DNA from: Streptomyces sp. STR69
GTDB taxonomy: Bacteria > Actinomycetota > Actinomycetes > Streptomycetales > Streptomycetaceae
NCBI RefSeq assembly: GCF_024519455.1
Contig: NZ_JALJRY010000002.1
Span: forward strand, 269,966 to 333,965
Direction of reading: 5' to 3'
DNA: 64,000 bases
The notes beneath the pieces were generated by a model, which had not been told where the DNA came from, ran no database searches, and saw only the letters and a list, made by a program, of their open reading frames with translations. The position numbers were made by a program, and so were the translations under genes. Within the stretch, counting starts at the first letter, position 1. The number at the start of each line of letters is the position of its first letter. This document shows positions 19,045 through 27,582 of the stretch, in pieces.

Positions 19045-19824
19045 ATGCGCATCGCGACCTGGAACGTGAACTCGATCACCGCCCGTCTGCCGAGGCTCCT
19101 GGCCTGGCTGGAGAGCAGCGGCACCGACGTGCTGTGCCTCCAGGAGGCCAAGCTGGCCGAGGCGCAGTTCCCGTTCGACGAGCTGCGCGAGGCGGGCTAC
19201 GAGGCGGCGGTGAACGCGACCGGCCGGTGGAACGGCGTGGCGGTGCTCTCCCGCGTAGGACTCGACGACGTGGTCAAGGGCCTTCCCGGGGACCCCGGTT
19301 ACGACGGCGTCCAGGAGCCCCGCGCCGTCGCGGCGACCTGCGGCCCGGTCCGCGTCTGCTCGGTGTACGTGCCCAACGGCCGCGAGGTGGACCACCCCCA
19401 CTACACGTACAAGCTCCAGTGGTTCGAGGCTCTCAGGGCGGCCGTTGCGGAGGACGCCCAGGGCACCCGCCCGTTCGCGGTCCTCGGCGACTACAACGTG
19501 GCGCCGACGGACGACGACGTCTTCGACGTGGCCGCCTTCGAGGGCCTCACCCACGTCACCCCGGCCGAGCGCGCCGCCCTCACCGCCCTGCGCGACGCGG
19601 GCCTGACGGACGTGGTCCCGCGCCCCCTCAAGTACGACCACCCGTACACGTACTGGGACTACCGCCAGCTCGCCTTCCCGAAGAACCGCGGCATGCGCAT
19701 CGACCTCGTCTACGGCAACGAGCCGTTCGCGAAGGCCGTCACCGACTCCTACGTCGACCGCGAGGAGCGCAAGGGCAAGGGCGCCTCGGACCACGCGCCG
19801 GTGGTCGTCGACCTGGACGTCTGA
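19045..19824 (+). CDS. xth: Exodeoxyribonuclease III (AP endonuclease)
   Basis: The protein has 259 residues starting MRIATWNVNSI, the classic start of the exonuclease III/AP endonuclease family. The metal ligand Glu is in CLQEAK, the catalytic Asp-Asn pair is in VLGDYNVAP, and the C-terminal catalytic Asp-His is in SDHAPVVVD. It cleaves DNA at abasic sites and removes 3' blocking groups in base excision repair. Length and motifs are complete. Its 3' end overlaps by 76 bp the 3' end of the lipase gene on the opposite strand. Confidence 0.95.
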   Translation: MRIATWNVNSITARLPRLLAWLESSGTDVLCLQEAKLAEAQFPFDELREAGYEAAVNATGRWNGVAVLSRVGLDDVVKGLPGDPGYDGVQEPRAVAATCGPVRVCSVYVPNGREVDHPHYTYKLQWFEALRAAVAEDAQGTRPFAVLGDYNVAPTDDDVFDVAAFEGLTHVTPAERAALTALRDAGLTDVVPRPLKYDHPYTYWDYRQLAFPKNRGMRIDLVYGNEPFAKAVTDSYVDREERKGKGASDHAPVVVDLDV

Positions 19825-21140
19825 CCGGGAGACGCGCCCCCGCCCGCTCGGCCCAGCGAGGCGAACCACCGTACGACGGCCCCCGTCGCCGCCTGCTGGG
19901 AGCCCAGATGGCGGGAGCCGCCGTAGTCCGGAGTGCCGAGGTCGACGAGCGGTACGTCGACACCCCGGGCCCGGAACGACGCCTGGCAGTGCTCGCTGTT
20001 CCCGTTCACGGCCTGTTCGTCGCCCTCGGCGTAGTAGAGCCGCATGGGCATCTTCGGTGTCCAGCCCGTGCACACCCCGTCGGTGATCCGCAGTGCGGCG
20101 GCCAGCCCGCCCGTCGGGTGTGCGATCAGCGCCCGCCCGTGCCGGGTGAGCAGGGCGTCGATCGTGCCCGGCGTCCTGGACATCACCTCCTGCCCGGTGT
20201 GCGTGCCGTCCAACAGGCCCTCGATCGTGCGGGAGTACGGCGCCCGGAAGACCTCGCGCGGGCTGTCGTAGACGTGATGGAGCCGGTTGAAGGCGACCAG
20301 GGCCAGCGCGGTGTAGATCACGCCGTCCTTCGCGTCCGCCCGCCCGTCCAGCAGGGACGGGAACGCCACGTCCCGGAAGGCGTACGCGCCGCTCACCGGT
20401 GCCACCGCCGCGACCCGGAAACGGGGATCGGCTCCCTCCTGCAGGGCCCGGGTCAGCCCGAGCGCCGCCGACGCCCCCTGGGAGAAGCCGGTGGCCAGCA
20501 CCTCGTGCCCCAACTGCCGTCCCACCGTGGGCGCGAAGGAGGCCGCGGCCCGCAACAGGTCCAGCGCGGCCGTCGTCTCGGACGGCACATCCATCCACGC
20601 CTGCGGCCCGGAGCCGAGGCCGAGCCCCAGGTAGTCCGGGAGTACGACGGCGAAGCCCGCCGACGCGTAGGTGAGGGCGGGCGCCTGGCCCCACACCTCC
20701 GTCGACACCGAGGCGACATCGCCCTTGAAGAGTTCGGTGCCGTGCGTGAACGACACCGTCCGCAGCCGCCGCTCACCCCCGCGCGGGAACGCCAGCAGCC
20801 CGCTCGCGGTGGTCGGCCGGCCCTTGGCGTCCACCGTGCGATAGACCACCCGGTACGTGTCCACGCCGTAACGGACGGTCCTCGTGTCCCAGTCCGGGCC
20901 GTCCTTGTCGCTCTTCAGCTCGGCGGTCACCTGCCGCGCGGACAGGGTCCGCAGCTGCGTCACCGACACCACCCGTCCCCGGCTCGCATCGTGCGCGCCC
21001 CGCGCCGACGCGGCCGGAACCGCCCCCGCCCCCACGGCACCCGCGGACACCGAACCGCTCACCACCAGGGCCGCGGCAACCGACGACATCACGATCATCC
21101 TGCCTGTCCGATTCATACTGCGACCGTACGAACGGGACAT
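19749..21140 (-). CDS. Secreted lipase/alpha-beta hydrolase
   Basis: The protein has 463 residues from the ATG at 21140, preceded by GGTGGGCGCG; an ATG at 21116 is possible and gives the same secretion signal. A signal peptide (Arg-rich start, hydrophobic MIVMSSVAAALVVSG, Ala-rich cleavage zone) leads to a secretory-lipase fold. The nucleophile is in GFSQGAS, the Asp in YYAEGDEQAV and the His in YGGSRHLG, so the triad is complete. It probably hydrolyses lipid or ester substrates outside the cell. The last 35 residues are Gly/Ser/Thr-rich and are encoded opposite the 3' end of xth. They contain no recognisable domain and may be a dispensable tail. Confidence 0.88.
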   Translation of the reverse strand: MSRSYGRSMNRTGRMIVMSSVAAALVVSGSVSAGAVGAGAVPAASARGAHDASRGRVVSVTQLRTLSARQVTAELKSDKDGPDWDTRTVRYGVDTYRVVYRTVDAKGRPTTASGLLAFPRGGERRLRTVSFTHGTELFKGDVASVSTEVWGQAPALTYASAGFAVVLPDYLGLGLGSGPQAWMDVPSETTAALDLLRAAASFAPTVGRQLGHEVLATGFSQGASAALGLTRALQEGADPRFRVAAVAPVSGAYAFRDVAFPSLLDGRADAKDGVIYTALALVAFNRLHHVYDSPREVFRAPYSRTIEGLLDGTHTGQEVMSRTPGTIDALLTRHGRALIAHPTGGLAAALRITDGVCTGWTPKMPMRLYYAEGDEQAVNGNSEHCQASFRARGVDVPLVDLGTPDYGGSRHLGSQQAATGAVVRWFASLGRAGGGASPGQTSRSTTTGAWSEAPLPLRSSRST

Positions 21141-21264
21141 CGCGCCCACCATCCGGCCAACCCGCGCTCGGGAGAGGGGCTTTCCCCCGCTGCGGCCGGG
21201 GTGCTGACACGCCACCGGCGACGCCCTGTGGTGCGTACGGCGGTCCGAATGACACGCTGTATGT

Positions 21265-21672
21265 ATGAACATCCCTTTCCTGGGTGACCGGGCCGAGAAG
21301 CACCGTATCCGCGACGCCGAGGGCATCGCCGAGTTGCTGGCCGAGTGCGAGCTGCTCCGTTCGCACGCGGCCCGGGAGGGCATCCAACTCGACGACTCCG
21401 CAAGCTCGTTGGAGGCGCTCGACCAGCTGGTGCCGCGCTGGCGGGACGACGAGGAGACCGTGTCCTGGCTCGGCAACGACGCCGGTCTGTATCTGGGCAC
21501 CGTGATCGTGCGCACGGTGGAGGGTGCCGCCTGGGAGATCCGGTCGGACGGCCAGCCCGTCGTACGGCTGGTCTCCGGGCGCGAGTTCGACGTCGTGGCC
21601 TCCGGTCATGAGTGGGCCGCGAGCGGCGTGCCCGAGCTCTCGCAGCTCTACGCGGAGGTCTCCGAAGAGTAA
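21265..21672 (+). CDS. DUF6278 family protein
   Basis: The protein has 135 residues beginning MNIPFLGD, then an acidic helical stretch and the block LVPRWRDDEETVSWLGNDAGLY. A predicted beta-rich part GTVIVRTVEGAAWEI, QPVVRLVSGREFDV follows. I recognise this as the actinobacterial DUF6278 family. It is soluble, with no signal peptide or membrane helix. It is 112 bp upstream of the amino-acid ABC transporter but separated by a likely promoter region. The function is unknown. Confidence 0.8.
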   Translation: MNIPFLGDRAEKHRIRDAEGIAELLAECELLRSHAAREGIQLDDSASSLEALDQLVPRWRDDEETVSWLGNDAGLYLGTVIVRTVEGAAWEIRSDGQPVVRLVSGREFDVVASGHEWAASGVPELSQLYAEVSEE

Positions 21673-21784
21673 GAGGGGCGTAAATACGGCTAATGCCCGA
21701 AAAGTGCGTGTCGTGCGTTAACTCCGGTCTTGTGTGGATAGTTTGCGGCAACCACGACACAGCTGAGAGTGAGTAGGGCTGGGC

Positions 21785-22528
<744 letters not shown>

Positions 22529-22545
22529 GCGGGGGAGTGCGATCC

Positions 22546-23451
22546 ATGTTCCGTACCACTCGTGTGCTCCTCGTGCTGATCCTCGCGCTGCTCGCGACCG
22601 CCTGTGGCAAGGAGGGCAGCCCGCCCGTGAAGGGCCCGGCCGCCGAGAAACTCCCCAACTACCAAGTGGCACAAGGCTTTCAGCTCCCCGACTCCAAGAC
22701 CTGGAAGCGGGCGAAGAAGCGCGGCTACTTCGTCGTCGGCGCGAAGGAGGACCAGCCCTACCTCGGCGAGAAGGACCCCGCGACCGGCACCTACTCCGGC
22801 TTCGACATCGAGATCGCCAAGATGATGTCGGCCTCCCTCGGCTTTGCCCCGAAGACCGTCCACTTCAGGACGATCGCCTCCGCCAACCGCGAAACCGCCC
22901 TGCAGAACGGCCAGATCGACTACTACGTCGGCACCTACACCATCAACGACATGCGCAAGAAACTGGTCGGCTTCGCCGGCCCCTACTACCTGGCCGGCCA
23001 GTCGCTCCTCGTGCGCACCGACGAGCACGACATCCACGGCCCGCAGGACCTCGCCGGCAAACGCGTCTGCTCGGCGGCCGGTTCGACGCCGTACCAGCGC
23101 ATCAAGGACGACTATCCGAAGGCCCAACTCGTCGCCTACGACACGTACTCGGTCTGTGTCGACAACCTGCTCACCTACCAGGTCGCCGCCGTCACCACCG
23201 ACGACGCGATCCTCATCGGCTACGCGGCGAAGGTCCCCGATCAGCTCAAGGTCGTCGGCAAGCCCTTCTCGAAGGAGCCGTACGGCATCGGTGTCCCGCA
23301 CAGCGACAACGCCCTGCGATTCGCCCTCGACGACGCGTTGGAGGCCCGTGAGAAGAACGGCGACTGGAAGAAGGGGTACGAGGCGACACTCGGCCTGTCC
23401 GGAGTGCCCGCGCCCACCCCGCCCGCGATCGACCGCTACCCGGCGAGCTGA
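22546..23451 (+). CDS. Glutamate-type ABC transporter substrate-binding lipoprotein
   Basis: The protein has 301 residues. A lipoprotein signal peptide ends in ATAC, making Cys20 the lipid-modified residue. The mature protein has the family-3 solute-binding fold: FVVGAKEDQPYLGEKDP, GFDIEIAKMMSASLG and DYYVGTYTINDMRKKLVGFAGPYY split over the first lobe, and VCSAAGSTPYQRI in the second. This resembles GluB. It delivers glutamate or a similar polar amino acid to the two permeases encoded next. Two Cys in the second lobe (in KRVCSAAG and YSVCVDN) may form a disulfide. Confidence 0.9.
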   Translation: MFRTTRVLLVLILALLATACGKEGSPPVKGPAAEKLPNYQVAQGFQLPDSKTWKRAKKRGYFVVGAKEDQPYLGEKDPATGTYSGFDIEIAKMMSASLGFAPKTVHFRTIASANRETALQNGQIDYYVGTYTINDMRKKLVGFAGPYYLAGQSLLVRTDEHDIHGPQDLAGKRVCSAAGSTPYQRIKDDYPKAQLVAYDTYSVCVDNLLTYQVAAVTTDDAILIGYAAKVPDQLKVVGKPFSKEPYGIGVPHSDNALRFALDDALEAREKNGDWKKGYEATLGLSGVPAPTPPAIDRYPAS

Positions 23452-23462
23452 GCGAGGCCGAT

Positions 23463-24107
23463 GTGAACGTACTGACAGACAACTTCTCGACCTTCGGCGA
23501 CGGCTTCCTCGGCACCGTCGAACTCACCCTCTACGCCTCGGTGTTGGCGCTCGTCCTCGGCTTCCTGATGGCCTCCTTCCGGGTCGCCCCGGTCGGCTCG
23601 CTGCGGGTGTTCGGCACGGTGTGGGTCACCGTCCTGCGCAACACCCCGCTCACCCTGCTGTTCTTCGCGGTGCTGCTCGGCCTGCCGCGCTTCGGACTCG
23701 TGCTGCCCTTCAAGGTGTTCGCGGTCCTCGCGCTCGGCTGCTACACCTCGGCGTTCATCTGCGAGGCGCTGCGCGCCGGCATCAACACCGTGCCCAGGGG
23801 ACAAGGAGAGGCGGCCCGCACTCTCGGGATGACCTTCGGGCAGACCCTCGGACTGGTCGTGCTGCCGCAGGCGTTCCGCTCGGTGATCCCGCCGGTCGGC
23901 TCCACGCTCATCGCGCTCGCCAAGAACTCGGCGATCGCGGGCGCGTTCAGTGTCACCGAACTCCTCGGCACCTACCGGACGTTGAGCGAACTCGGCTACA
24001 ACATCGTCTGGACCTTCGTCTGGATCGCCCTCGGCTACCTGATCATCACCCTCGCCATCAGCGCGCTGTTCAACGCGCTGGAGAGGAAGTGGGGAGTCGC
24101 CCGATGA
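23463..24107 (+). CDS. Amino acid ABC transporter permease 1 (GluC-like)
   Basis: The protein has 214 residues with about five membrane segments, starting at a GTG 11 nt after the binding-protein stop. The HisM-type conserved loop INTVPRGQGEAARTLGMTFGQT, which contacts the ATPase, is centred near residue 115. It forms the heteromeric channel with the next permease. The two genes overlap by 4 nt (ATGA). Confidence 0.92.
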   Translation: MNVLTDNFSTFGDGFLGTVELTLYASVLALVLGFLMASFRVAPVGSLRVFGTVWVTVLRNTPLTLLFFAVLLGLPRFGLVLPFKVFAVLALGCYTSAFICEALRAGINTVPRGQGEAARTLGMTFGQTLGLVVLPQAFRSVIPPVGSTLIALAKNSAIAGAFSVTELLGTYRTLSELGYNIVWTFVWIALGYLIITLAISALFNALERKWGVAR

Positions 24108-24961
24108 CCACCGCCAACGCCCTCTACGACGTCCCGGGCCCCAAGACCCGCAAACGGCACCGCCTTTACGGCATCGCGTCCACCGTCGTCATCCTCGGTC
24201 TCCTCGCCTGGATCCTCTATCTCCTGTTCGACACCGACCAGTTCACCTACACGAAGTGGATGCCCTTCGAGTACAAGGGAATTCAGGAACTGCTGCTGCG
24301 CGGCCTCGGCAACACGCTCAAGGCCTTCGGGCTCGCGGCCGTACTGTCGCTGGCACTTGGGACCCTGCTCGCCGTAGGACGGCTGTCGGACCACCGGCCG
24401 GTGCGCTGGCTGTCCACGCTCGTCGTGGAGTTCTTCCGCGCCATGCCCGTCCTGGTGATGATCTTCTTCATCTTCGTGGCGCTCAAGGTTCAGCCATTGC
24501 CCGCACTGGTCGCAGGACTCACCCTCTACAACGGCTCGGTCCTCGCCGAGGTGTTCCGCTCCGGCGTCAACAGCGTCGAACGCGGCCAGCGGGAGGCCGC
24601 GTTCGCACTCGGGCTGCGCAAGACCCAGGTCATGTCGTACGTCCTCGTACCGCAGGCCGTACGGGCCATGCTGCCCGCCATCATCAGCCAGTTGGTGGTC
24701 GCGCTGAAGGACACCTCGCTGGGCTATCTGATCACCTATGAGGAGTTTCTCCACGCCGGGAAGCTGATCGCGTCGAACCTCGACTACGATTTGCCGTTCA
24801 TCCCAGTGGTGATGGTGATCTCGCCGATCTACATCGGGATGTGCATGCTGCTCTCCTGGTTCGCCGGATGGGTGTCCCGCCGGGAGCAGCGCAGTCCCAA
24901 AACCGAGGCCGTGGACGTGGCCCCGGCCGAACCAGGGACGCTGCTGCCGCGGGTGCAGTAG
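24104..24961 (+). CDS. Amino acid ABC transporter permease 2 (GluD-like)
   Basis: The protein has 285 residues with an N-terminal cytoplasmic lead, an extra first membrane helix (IASTVVILGLLAWILYLLF) and the five-helix HisM core. The coupling loop reads VNSVERGQREAAFALGLRKTQ. The C-terminal tail after the last helix is charged. It completes the transporter: one ATPase, one binding protein and two different permeases, as expected for this family. No regulator is adjacent. Confidence 0.92.
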   Translation: MTTANALYDVPGPKTRKRHRLYGIASTVVILGLLAWILYLLFDTDQFTYTKWMPFEYKGIQELLLRGLGNTLKAFGLAAVLSLALGTLLAVGRLSDHRPVRWLSTLVVEFFRAMPVLVMIFFIFVALKVQPLPALVAGLTLYNGSVLAEVFRSGVNSVERGQREAAFALGLRKTQVMSYVLVPQAVRAMLPAIISQLVVALKDTSLGYLITYEEFLHAGKLIASNLDYDLPFIPVVMVISPIYIGMCMLLSWFAGWVSRREQRSPKTEAVDVAPAEPGTLLPRVQ

Positions 24962-24998
24962 TAGAGAGGGCACTTGCCCGTCCGGCGGCAGCCGGAGA

Positions 24999-26567
24999 TC
25001 ACTGCTCGCGCAGCGGGATCGACACGTATGACGGGTCGTTCGCGGGCGAGGAGAAGGTCAGCTGCGCGCCGGTCGGGTTGTGCTCGATGTAGAGCGGGTC
25101 GACCGTGTCGACGACCAGGGCGAGATGGTGCCCTGCCGGGACGTCGTAGGCCGTGGAGAACAACTCCAGGTCCACACCGAACGGCTGGCCGGGCGTCTGC
25201 CCGTGCCAGGTGTACGGCGCGTTGGAGACCAGCTTGCCGAGGCCGAGCGGGCCCACGTCGTAGAGGTATGCGACGAGGGTGCCGCTCTCCTTGGTGTCCG
25301 TGACCGTGGTGTGCAACGTGACGGTGCCGCGCACCTGTTGGGCGCTCGTGTACGTACCCGACTGCCATACGGCGGCCCAGCGGCGCGGCAGCAGCGGGAC
25401 CCACGCGACCGGGGGCACCTGCGCCACCTGGTCGAGGATGCTGGACAGGAAGACGATTCCGCCGTCCGCGCCCGAGTCCACGTTGGTGTGGATGGTGGTC
25501 GTGCCCGCGAGGTCGATCTTCTTGCGCGTCGCGCCGACCGACTTCCAGTCCGGGTAGCCCTCGTAGCCGCCAGTGGAACGGGACTTGAGCTCCACGGGGT
25601 CCTCGCGGTCGATCCCGTTGTCCTCGCCCTTGAGGTAGTGGTCGAACCAGCGCTCGGTGTCCGTCCACACGTCGTTGGGCAACCCGAACAGTCCGGTCAG
25701 TTCGGCGGTGGCGTGGTCGCCGGGGCGGAGTTCGAGCCGCTTGGGACCGGTCAACTCGCCGTAGAAGTCCGCTATTTGGTTGGGCGGGAAGATCGTGTCG
25801 CCCCAGGCGTTGGCGAGCATGATCGCCGCGCCGTTCTTGTTGATCCGATCGACATAGGTCGCGGGGGAGCGCTCCTTCCCCCAGTCGATCATTTCCTGTT
25901 CCTTGGACAGGTCGGCGGCGAGGAAGTCCTTGAAGACCTGGCTGGTCTGCGCGCTCGGGCGGCCGGTGACGAGGCCGACGCCGTCCAGCAGGGCGGTCGC
26001 CTGGGAGTGTTCGGTGCGGCCAGAGTAGATCGACCCGATCAGGTCCGCCCAGCCGCTGAGTGAGGCAACTGCCTTGATCCGCTTGTCGTGTGCCGCCGCG
26101 AGCAGGCTGATCCCGGCGCCGTACGACACCCCCGCCATGCCGATGTGCCCCGCGTCGGAAGGGGTGTTGGCGAGCGCCCAGTCGATCACCTTGGACGCGT
26201 CGGCCACGTCGGCCGGGCCGCCGACCTCGATCCCGCCGCCGGACTGCCAGAAGCCGCGGACGTTGTAACTCACCACGACATAGCCGGAGTTCGCGAGCTT
26301 CTCGGCCTGGGCCAGGTACTGGACCTGAGGGAAGCCCCAGCTCGTGGGCAGGACGACGAGGGGGTAGCGGTGCGAGCCGTCCGCGTCCGCGGGTGTGACG
26401 ACGTTCGCCGCGAGCTTCGTACCGCCGTCGCCCGCGATGTCGACGAAGCGGACGCCGCTGGTGGCGGCCTGGGCGGCGGGGGCGAGCCCGAGGACGCCTC
26501 CGGCGACGAGAGTCGCGGAGACGGCGACCGCGGCGGTCGTACGCAGGGACTGGCGACGGTTTCGCAC
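24999..26567 (-). CDS. Secreted S15-family peptidase/CocE-NonD hydrolase (X-Pro dipeptidyl-peptidase-like)
   Basis: The protein has 522 residues from a GTG preceded by GAGGAG. A signal peptide (RRQ start, hydrophobic core, end near AQA-A at about 34) marks it as secreted, and the twin-Arg-like start could use Tat. The catalytic alpha/beta-hydrolase part has GVSYGAG (Ser), ANAWGDTIFP (Asp) and PGDHATAEL (His). From about residue 330 a C-terminal jelly-roll domain follows, typical of X-Pro dipeptidyl-peptidases (PepX_C). The likely role is extracellular release of dipeptides or ester hydrolysis. Its 3' end lies 37 bp from the convergent transporter operon. Confidence 0.87.
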   Translation of the reverse strand: MRNRRQSLRTTAAVAVSATLVAGGVLGLAPAAQAATSGVRFVDIAGDGGTKLAANVVTPADADGSHRYPLVVLPTSWGFPQVQYLAQAEKLANSGYVVVSYNVRGFWQSGGGIEVGGPADVADASKVIDWALANTPSDAGHIGMAGVSYGAGISLLAAAHDKRIKAVASLSGWADLIGSIYSGRTEHSQATALLDGVGLVTGRPSAQTSQVFKDFLAADLSKEQEMIDWGKERSPATYVDRINKNGAAIMLANAWGDTIFPPNQIADFYGELTGPKRLELRPGDHATAELTGLFGLPNDVWTDTERWFDHYLKGEDNGIDREDPVELKSRSTGGYEGYPDWKSVGATRKKIDLAGTTTIHTNVDSGADGGIVFLSSILDQVAQVPPVAWVPLLPRRWAAVWQSGTYTSAQQVRGTVTLHTTVTDTKESGTLVAYLYDVGPLGLGKLVSNAPYTWHGQTPGQPFGVDLELFSTAYDVPAGHHLALVVDTVDPLYIEHNPTGAQLTFSSPANDPSYVSIPLREQ

Positions 26568-26683
26568 GGGTCACTCCTCACACGTGTCAATGCAAAGTGA
26601 CCCGACGGTAACCGCAGCCCTTTACCTGAGGTAACCCGTGGGTAAGTTACGTGCCAGTAACGATTGTTGAAGTGTGTGTGACT

Positions 26684-27439
26684 TCAGGAGGCGCGGTGCG
26701 AACTCCGTGGTGCCGGTGCAGGTAGGGGCGTTTCCGCCGCCCGTGTCACGTCCGCCACCAGCTCCACCACATCGGGGCCGTACGCCTGCGAGTTGACCAC
26801 CTTCAGCAGTAGGACGAAGGTGTTGCCGCCGTGTTTGCGGGCCAACTTCTCATGGTTGCGGGCGAGATAGCGGGTCGCCGCCTGGTTGGTGATCGCGCGC
26901 TGGCCGCAGAAGAGGAACACCGGCCGCGCGCCGCCCAGTTGGCCGGCGGTGAGGCGGGCGAGAAGCACGTACTCGCCCTTGCCGGGCTCAAGTCGGTAGC
27001 GCTCACTGCCTATTTGGAACGCGCCCCGGTCCGGTCCCGGCTCGGGGTCGACGTTGACGCGGATGCCGGGCAGCAGGGACGCCAGATGTGCGGCCATCCG
27101 GCGGTTGGAGGCCGGGCCGCCCACGCAGAACTCGGTGCGTTCTCCGAAGCCCTGCTGGGTCGCGTCGTGCGCGACGACCTGGGCGTGCGCGTTGCAGTCC
27201 TTGATCAGGGCGGCGAGTTCGAGGAGCGCGAACACGTCGTGCCGCATCACCGTGAGCTCGGGGCCGCCCGCCTCGCGGTTCACCACGAGCAGCGACTCGG
27301 AGTTGTCGGGCAGCCCGAAGAACGCCTGCTTGCGCCGGAGTTTGCGCTTCCACAGGTAGGTGCGGGCGAGCCAGCCGAGGGCGGCACTGATGCCGGCGGC
27401 GGCCACGCCCAGAACGATGTTGCGCAGGTCGTCATTCAT
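26684..27439 (-). CDS. Unrecognised membrane-anchored protein
   Basis: The protein has 251 residues. The first ATG of the coherent reading is at 27439; the upstream extension is Pro/Arg-rich and overlaps the promoter of the divergent GGT gene. One N-terminal membrane helix (about residues 8-27) is followed by KRKLRRKQ, so the rest is cytoplasmic. The soluble part has alternating strand-helix pattern with FCVGGPASNRRMAAHLASL, then GKGEYVLLARL and FLFCGQRAITNQAATRYLARNH. This looks like a Rossmann-like nucleotide or ligand-binding fold, but I cannot place the family. The Gly-Gly-Pro-x-Ser-Asn turn is the most distinctive feature. Confidence 0.7.
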   Translation of the reverse strand: MNDDLRNIVLGVAAAGISAALGWLARTYLWKRKLRRKQAFFGLPDNSESLLVVNREAGGPELTVMRHDVFALLELAALIKDCNAHAQVVAHDATQQGFGERTEFCVGGPASNRRMAAHLASLLPGIRVNVDPEPGPDRGAFQIGSERYRLEPGKGEYVLLARLTAGQLGGARPVFLFCGQRAITNQAATRYLARNHEKLARKHGGNTFVLLLKVVNSQAYGPDVVELVADVTRAAETPLPAPAPRSSHRAS

Positions 27440-27582
27440 GGGCGCGCATGTTAGCGGCCCGATGTGGCTGGTACGTACCGGTGTTCGACGTGTGACGTTC
27501 GTGTGGCGGCGGCCGGAAGCGGTCTGTCGGGTCCCGTGCCAGGTGGATACGCTGCGCGGACGGTTCTGGACTGGAGGTACGG

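Noticed and set aside
21673..21784. Promoter for the glutamate-type ABC operon
   Set aside because: GATAGT near 21737 looks like a -10, but the nearest -35-like TTAACT is only 13 nt away; no reliable call could be made.
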